Positions 37,710 to 41,673 of a stretch of 41,673 bases of DNA are shown here, piece after piece. A model generated the notes under the pieces. It ran no database searches. It saw only the letters and a program-made list of their open reading frames with translations, and had not been told where the DNA came from. Both the position numbers and the translations under genes were made by a program. How positions within the stretch are numbered: position 1 is the first letter of the stretch; the number at the start of each line of letters is the position of its first letter. The DNA comes from a virus: positions 1 to 41,673 of the IMG/VR virus record IMGVR_UViG_3300013128_000008. The stretch is one strand, 5' to 3'.

Positions 37710-38080
37710 CCCTTCGTCGTCAGGATCTCGTAGGCTTCCTTCGCTCTCAGGAACTCTTCGGAGTTGCCCCCGTGGTCCGGGTGAAGGAGTTTTGCGAGTT
37801 CTCGCCAAGCAGCCTTGATGATAGCTGGCGGGGCTGTGGGACGCAAGTGGAGAACGGCGTAGGGGTCGCTTATTACCTTAGAGGTAATCTTTGTTGTCTG
37901 CTCGTCTTGGAGTTGGCGTACACCGTCGATGTACTTCTCGTGGACGAACCACACTTGATCCTCAAGGTTGCGGTAAATCTTTGGGACGGAGTACTTGATG
38001 TACTGAAGGCTCGCCTTGTTCGGTGCCGACACGCGCCACCAACCAGCCCACGGTCCGGCGTGTACAAGCGTCAGGTCCAT
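37706..38080 (-). CDS. J-domain (DnaJ-like) protein (124 aa)
   Basis: The C-terminal 55 residues form a J domain: DPYAVLHLRPTAPPAIIKAA, then WRELAKLLHPDHGG with the HPD tripeptide at 100-102, and EFLRAKEAYEIL. HPD stimulates DnaK-type Hsp70 ATPase, so the protein probably recruits the host chaperone to its substrate. The N-terminal 70 residues are unrelated (WWRVSAPNKASLQYIKYS, KIYRNLEDQVWFVHEKY) and may bind that substrate. Position beside the 211-aa gene and the DnaB-like helicase suggests remodelling of the replication complex. Having the J domain at the C-terminus is unlike classic DnaJ. Confidence 0.85.
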   Translation of the reverse strand: MDLTLVHAGPWAGWWRVSAPNKASLQYIKYSVPKIYRNLEDQVWFVHEKYIDGVRQLQDEQTTKITSKVISDPYAVLHLRPTAPPAIIKAAWRELAKLLHPDHGGNSEEFLRAKEAYEILTTKG

Positions 38081-38490
38081 TTGAGCAAGACCTCTTCGGT
38101 TGTACGATAGTTCCGGTTGTGACTACCGATCGCGATCTGTGTTGGGCGTGCCGGGTTCTGTGGCTTGCCAGGATAGTTGATCTTGGATAGCCTACGCAGG
38201 CGCTTCAACGCCGCGTACGGGATCTCCACACGCAACGACTCGGACACGGCCATCGTGTAGCGGTTCATCTCCTGAACCTCCACGACAAGCACTTGGTTCA
38301 CTACATCGTTGTGCGTGAGGAGACCGGTGAATCTGCTCAGGTCATCGAAGTCGTAGCGTTCTGGACGGCCAGGTACATAACGAAAAGGAAGTCCGGTAGC
38401 CACGTTGCGTCCCTTACGCAACGCAAACCCGATTCGCATCCAACCAAGAAGTTCGTCACTTGGCTTTAGCTCCGTCACCAGCAGCGTCAT
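38071..38490 (-). CDS. Hypothetical protein (139 aa)
   Basis: The protein-like part runs from about MTLLVTELKPSDELLGWMRI through GFALRKGRNVATGLPFRY, DFDDLSRFTGLLTHNDVV and VEIPYAALKRLRRLSKIN, ending TTEEVLLKWT. It is basic, alpha-beta and without a recognised signature. The start is uncertain: ATG 38490 overlaps the helicase gene end by 35 bases, GTG 38478 or ATG 38439 are alternatives, and none has a clear ribosome site. It shares its last bases with the J-domain start, so coupling on that side is good. No function can be given. Confidence 0.55.
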   Translation of the reverse strand: MTLLVTELKPSDELLGWMRIGFALRKGRNVATGLPFRYVPGRPERYDFDDLSRFTGLLTHNDVVNQVLVVEVQEMNRYTMAVSESLRVEIPYAALKRLRRLSKINYPGKPQNPARPTQIAIGSHNRNYRTTEEVLLKWT

Positions 38491-40927
38491 CGTTCCACAA
38501 CTTCTGCACCAACTCGACGCTAGGACCGCTCTGATACAACGGGAAGCAGTCTTCCTTCTTGTAGTCTTCGTACCTTTGCAGGCTGTGCCGAAGCAGATAG
38601 TCGTGGCAGAAGTTCGCAAACTCTACCGCGATTAGCTTCTTCCCCCGAAGACCACGACCGAGACGCTGCATTGTCTTGATCCTGCTCTTACGGGAACCCG
38701 CCAGGATTAGGGCGTCGATAGTTGGTACATCTACTCCTTCATCAAGGATAGTAGATGCGATGAGTACAGGCAAGCGTCCTTCACCGAAATCTTTCAGTGT
38801 GTTCCTGCGTACGTCCGTGTCCTCGTCGCCGTAGATGAACTGATGAGGAATGAACTGCCCGCCAGTGGCTGTCCAGAGCGCCTCGTCAATAGCCTTTCCG
38901 TGGGCGATCTCCTCACACAAAACCAGCGTGCCGAGGCCGAGGGAGTGGAATACCTTGACCCAGTCCACGACCATGCTCAGGGCATTAGGGTTGTCCGTAA
39001 TACCTTGCTTGTAGGCTGTGGAGTAGGTGATCTTCTTCTTGAGGACGGGAGCCGTCACCTTCGAGAAGATGATGGTCGTACGCGCAGAAATCCCACGCTC
39101 CACCAGGAACTTGTTTGGGATGTCTACGATGATGTCCCCGATCGCGGCCAGGAGACGAAGGTTTGCGCCGTCCGTACGGTCCATAGGCGTGCCGCTAAGA
39201 CCGTAGCGGTAGTTGGCCGGACAGAGGGTACAGATCTCGTACCACGTCTCCGACCCCAGGTGGTGGCACTCGTCTGCGAAGAGAACCTCGATGGTCTTGA
39301 GGAAGTCCGCGCACTCGGTCCTGTCCAGTCGGGACTCAAGCGTGTCGATGGTGGCGATGGTCACCCAGGAGCCAGGTTCCCAATGGCCGTCACCGATGAT
39401 ACCCACCTCAGCTTCCGTCATACCAAGACGGGCCATGAAGCGGTCCCGCGCCTGGTAAAGTAGCTCGCGGGTAGTCACCATGAACAACGTGTTCAGACCC
39501 AGGTACTGCGTGATAGCACACGCGATCTCGGTATTGTGTGTTACGGTGAAGTCACCCAGAAGGAACCTACCATCACCGTCCAACGTGAAACCGGCATAGT
39601 CGCCGTCTCCCAACGGCTCAACTCGGAAGCCAGTATTGAGCCTGAAGGCGTGCTTGCGCGCCTTAGCCTGCTTACGAGGAAGGCGCGTGGGAATAGTGTG
39701 CAGGTCTCCGTAGATGTGGATACGGTAGTACGTTGTTCCGTTGACTACCTTAGGCTTAATGTTAGCTCGGAATCCCAGCGAACGCGCCAATGACTGAATG
39801 CCTTCAGCATACGACAAACGTACCTGCGTGATTTCAAACCCCTTGGAATCTACTTCCAAGTGCCCATCTGTGTCAAGCAGTCCAGCCAAGAACAACTTAC
39901 GAGTACGACGAGACCCGCGAAGATAGGAGGCGGGCAGAGAGGATGCGTCACCTACAATGCTGCGCATCTCGTTGAGAAGGGGATTGCCTTTACCGCTCAC
40001 GAGACCATAGGTGTCCGCCTGTCCGGAAGATGCTGAGTTGTACTTCGACAGCCACAGGTTCCAGTCTTCGCACGTCTCTCTCAGTGCCTCCACAATCTCC
40101 GCATCCATGGTCGTTACCTGGATGCCCTGTGACAGGTCTTTACGCCCATCACCAAACCACACACCCAAAAAGTAAGGGTTAATCGTAGGAGCGGCGATTA
40201 GCGGATAGTCAACACCCACACTGAACTGCTTGAGTAGGTGCTTCTTATTCTTGTTGGACGCCAGGTAGTCTGGCAGCGCGATGTCTACGACCTCCCCCGC
40301 GTGCTTGCCCTTGCGGCGAGAGTCACGGAGTGTGAGAACGTGCACGTCGTTGCAGATCCAAGGGTCACCCACATTCGGGATGATCTTGTACATCGGACCC
40401 CTGCCTGTGCAGGTACTCTTTACGGTGCGAGGCAAAGAGTCGGGTCCCATCAGGTAATCCCCCGTCCGGATATCCTTGGCCGCTTTCACATCGCCGCTAG
40501 CGAGCATTACCAAGGTATCCGGGTGGAGACACTTACCGCCGTTCGTAGCGATACGAAGGATGCCCTGCTTCGCCGCAACCGCCTTCTGGGCCGCGTCTAG
40601 CTGGTAGTCGTACTTGCCATCCATCTTGACACCTACGAGGTCGTAGGTGCCTCCCTTGGGCTTTGGGAGGTTGCGGTGGTCTACGATCGTGACGACGGCT
40701 CCAGCAAGCTCGCAGGCTTCCTTGACAAGCCCTGTGAGGCCCGTAGGGAATGTCGAGGAGGTCGAGCGAAACAAGTGCTTCCGACCGTCCCACATACCCT
40801 TACGGTAAGTCTGTGCGAAGTGAGCACCCTCCACAGGGTATGAGGTCACAAGACGTACCGCGTTCTTTGGATACGGACCACTAATCTTGGCCGTTGGTCC
40901 GTAGATGTCGATCTGAACGTCGGTCAT
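38456..40927 (-). CDS. UvsW-like DEAD/DEAH helicase with in-frame intein
   Basis: A superfamily 2 helicase that remodels forks and recombination intermediates. The N-terminal domain (MTDVQIDIYGPTAKISGPYP) resembles UvsW. Walker A is split as ATNGGK before the intein and TEIACAI after it. Downstream are VTTRELLYQARDRF (motif Ia), LFADECHHLGS (motif II), YGLSGTPMDRTD (motif III), and MQRLGRGLRG (motif VI), with IASTILDEGVDVPTID for motif V. The precursor has 823 residues; without the 333-residue intein it is about 490, close to T4 UvsW. The start overlaps the upstream stop as ATGA. Its function depends on accurate splicing, since the intein divides the ATP-binding loop. Confidence 0.93.
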   Translation of the reverse strand: MTDVQIDIYGPTAKISGPYPKNAVRLVTSYPVEGAHFAQTYRKGMWDGRKHLFRSTSSTFPTGLTGLVKEACELAGAVVTIVDHRNLPKPKGGTYDLVGVKMDGKYDYQLDAAQKAVAAKQGILRIATNGGKCLHPDTLVMLASGDVKAAKDIRTGDYLMGPDSLPRTVKSTCTGRGPMYKIIPNVGDPWICNDVHVLTLRDSRRKGKHAGEVVDIALPDYLASNKNKKHLLKQFSVGVDYPLIAAPTINPYFLGVWFGDGRKDLSQGIQVTTMDAEIVEALRETCEDWNLWLSKYNSASSGQADTYGLVSGKGNPLLNEMRSIVGDASSLPASYLRGSRRTRKLFLAGLLDTDGHLEVDSKGFEITQVRLSYAEGIQSLARSLGFRANIKPKVVNGTTYYRIHIYGDLHTIPTRLPRKQAKARKHAFRLNTGFRVEPLGDGDYAGFTLDGDGRFLLGDFTVTHNTEIACAITQYLGLNTLFMVTTRELLYQARDRFMARLGMTEAEVGIIGDGHWEPGSWVTIATIDTLESRLDRTECADFLKTIEVLFADECHHLGSETWYEICTLCPANYRYGLSGTPMDRTDGANLRLLAAIGDIIVDIPNKFLVERGISARTTIIFSKVTAPVLKKKITYSTAYKQGITDNPNALSMVVDWVKVFHSLGLGTLVLCEEIAHGKAIDEALWTATGGQFIPHQFIYGDEDTDVRRNTLKDFGEGRLPVLIASTILDEGVDVPTIDALILAGSRKSRIKTMQRLGRGLRGKKLIAVEFANFCHDYLLRHSLQRYEDYKKEDCFPLYQSGPSVELVQKLWNDDAAGDGAKAK
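39533..40531 (-). mobile_element. LAGLIDADG homing intein in the helicase Walker A motif
   Basis: The insert covers precursor residues 133-465 (333 residues) and starts with Cys in CLHPDTLVMLASGDVKAA, typical block A. It ends with GDFTVTHN, with Thr as the first downstream extein residue. The block F region is AGFTLDGDGRFLLGDF. Two dodecapeptides, YFLGVWFGDGRKD and LFLAGLLDTDGHLE, mark a LAGLIDADG endonuclease; their first Asp or Glu positions are intact. The insertion point between Lys and Thr of GGKT is an ATP-loop position frequently used by inteins. It is not closely similar by eye to the terminase intein, so a separate arrival is likely. Confidence 0.95.
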
Positions 40928-41370
40928 GTTGGTTTCACTAGCAGGTTCTCCACGGGAATCAAGCCCAACGTTCGTGGCATCAGCCAGTAGTCGTCGGTGG
41001 GCATCCAGGTGAAGGACATACCCTCGCGTTGAAACTTCTTGAACGCGGACTGGTTCAACGTCATGACCCTAGGCTCGCTAAGCTCACGGTCGAAGACACC
41101 AGCCCGGATGGACTCAGGCTTGTCGCGGTACTTGAAGTAGGCGACCAGAAGCTTGCCCTCGGGTACTACGTGCGTGAACAAGTAGTTCACGCGCTTGGCA
41201 AGCACGTCCATACACCCAATGTTTGCCGGACAAACGTCGTTCTTCAGGCAGTGCAAAGGTGAAAGTTGGTCGTGCTTGTCTATGAGCGTGAGACATTCCC
41301 CGTAGACGTATCTAAGGGGAATGAAGATGCTGTGCTTCTGGAACACGAAGAACGACAGGGGCTGCTTCAT
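40924..41370 (-). CDS. Hypothetical protein (148 aa)
   Basis: ATG 41370 lies 2 bases after the preceding stop. The protein begins MKQPLSFFVFQKHSIFIPLR, has Cys in NDVCPANIGC, then LFTHVVPEGKLLVAYFKYRD and a basic middle, with a C-terminal WMPTDDYWLMPRTLGLIP. It is a soluble alpha-beta protein without a recognised motif. The stop overlaps the helicase start as ATGA, so the two are coupled, and it may act with the helicase. No family was recognised. Confidence 0.6.
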   Translation of the reverse strand: MKQPLSFFVFQKHSIFIPLRYVYGECLTLIDKHDQLSPLHCLKNDVCPANIGCMDVLAKRVNYLFTHVVPEGKLLVAYFKYRDKPESIRAGVFDRELSEPRVMTLNQSAFKKFQREGMSFTWMPTDDYWLMPRTLGLIPVENLLVKPT

Positions 41371-41372
41371 AC

Positions 41373-41673
41373 TCAGAGTCGCGTTGCGCCTCGATCCATA
41401 CGCTCGGCCATCTTGGAGAAAGACTTCCAGAGACCTGGAGTCATGAAGTTCTCCGCCCAGCCGATCATGGCTTCCACGGGCTCCCTCTCGTCAATGAACT
41501 CCATGAAGTGAGCATCGAGCTCAACCGGAGTCTTTGCGCGGTAAGGGCTAGCCTTGTCGCCGGTACGTGCGTAGGTGCCGAAGTTAGGCACCAGCTTCAT
41601 GTTACCAAGACCGCCACCGGTCTTGTTGATTACGCCGACGAAATCGGCAATCGAACGATCAATCACGCTGTCA
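41373..41673 (-). CDS. Partial hypothetical protein, C-terminal part
   Basis: The frame is open to the right edge of the window (…DSVIDRSIADFVGVINKTGG) and ends at 41373, so the start is probably outside. A GTG at 41666 cannot be excluded. The visible part has a Gly-rich loop (INKTGGGLGNMKLVPNFGTY), then acidic helices (ELDAHFMEFIDEREPVEAMI) and a late WAENFMTPGLWKSFSKMAER. No recognised family. Two bases separate it from the 148-aa gene downstream, so it belongs to the same operon. Confidence 0.55.
   Translation of the reverse strand, partial: DSVIDRSIADFVGVINKTGGGLGNMKLVPNFGTYARTGDKASPYRAKTPVELDAHFMEFIDEREPVEAMIGWAENFMTPGLWKSFSKMAERMDRGATRL

Overview
The window is a 41.7 kb piece of a large tailed dsDNA bacteriophage genome (Caudoviricetes type), or a prophage or metagenomic contig of one. 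Evidence for this is a large terminase with a ParB-like partner, tail-fibre-like genes, a nearly complete phage replication and recombination set, two inteins, an HNH homing endonuclease, and dense packing with many 1-4 bp stop/start overlaps. No rRNA, tRNA, integrase or bacterial housekeeping operon was recognised. The host cannot be named. Sigma70-like promoters (TTGACA boxes), several very short or absent leaders, and frequent GTG/TTG starts would fit an actinobacterial or similar host, but this is inference.

Layout. (1) Bases 1-6477, plus strand: small hypothetical genes, RNase HII, a zinc ribbon, a DegT-fold aminotransferase homologue lacking the PLP lysine, a ParB-domain protein, and the terminase large subunit interrupted by a 345-residue LAGLIDADG intein. 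(2) Bases 6482-9377, mixed strands with divergent promoters: small unknown minus-strand genes, a patatin-like phospholipase that looks leaderless, and a phage Dam-type adenine methyltransferase. (3) Bases 9379-13537, minus strand: tail-fibre-like genes in an imperfect tandem duplication. An exact 60 bp repeat (dam 3' end) and an exact 38 bp repeat (promoter plus metallophosphoesterase 3' end) bound both units. (4) Bases 13531-25384, minus strand: metallophosphoesterase, degenerate NAD epimerase, PD-(D/E)XK nuclease, WGR-domain protein, HNH endonuclease, ThyX, dNMP kinase, SbcC-like and SbcD-like subunits, several tiny membrane proteins and RecA. (5) Bases 25405-41673, minus strand: T4 gp32-like SSB, family A DNA polymerase, a YkgJ cysteine-cluster protein, MazG, a VWA/HExxH protein with a MoxR/CobS ATPase, TOPRIM primase, DnaB-like helicase, a J-domain protein, and a UvsW-like helicase whose Walker A motif carries a second LAGLIDADG intein.

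The genes read as one programme: nucleotide supply (ThyX, dNMP kinase, MazG), fork machinery (DnaB, primase, PolA, SSB), recombination-dependent replication and repair (RecA, SbcCD, UvsW-like helicase, resolvase-like nuclease, RNase HII), and packaging (ParB-like protein, terminase). The most distinctive signals are the tail-module duplication, crossing inverted repeats upstream of the SSB and recA genes (the first with H-type pseudoknot geometry, recalling T4 gene 32 autoregulation), an 18 bp tandem repeat that multiplies an in-frame start codon, the MoxR/VWA pair, the WGR protein, and inteins in two ATPase motor motifs.
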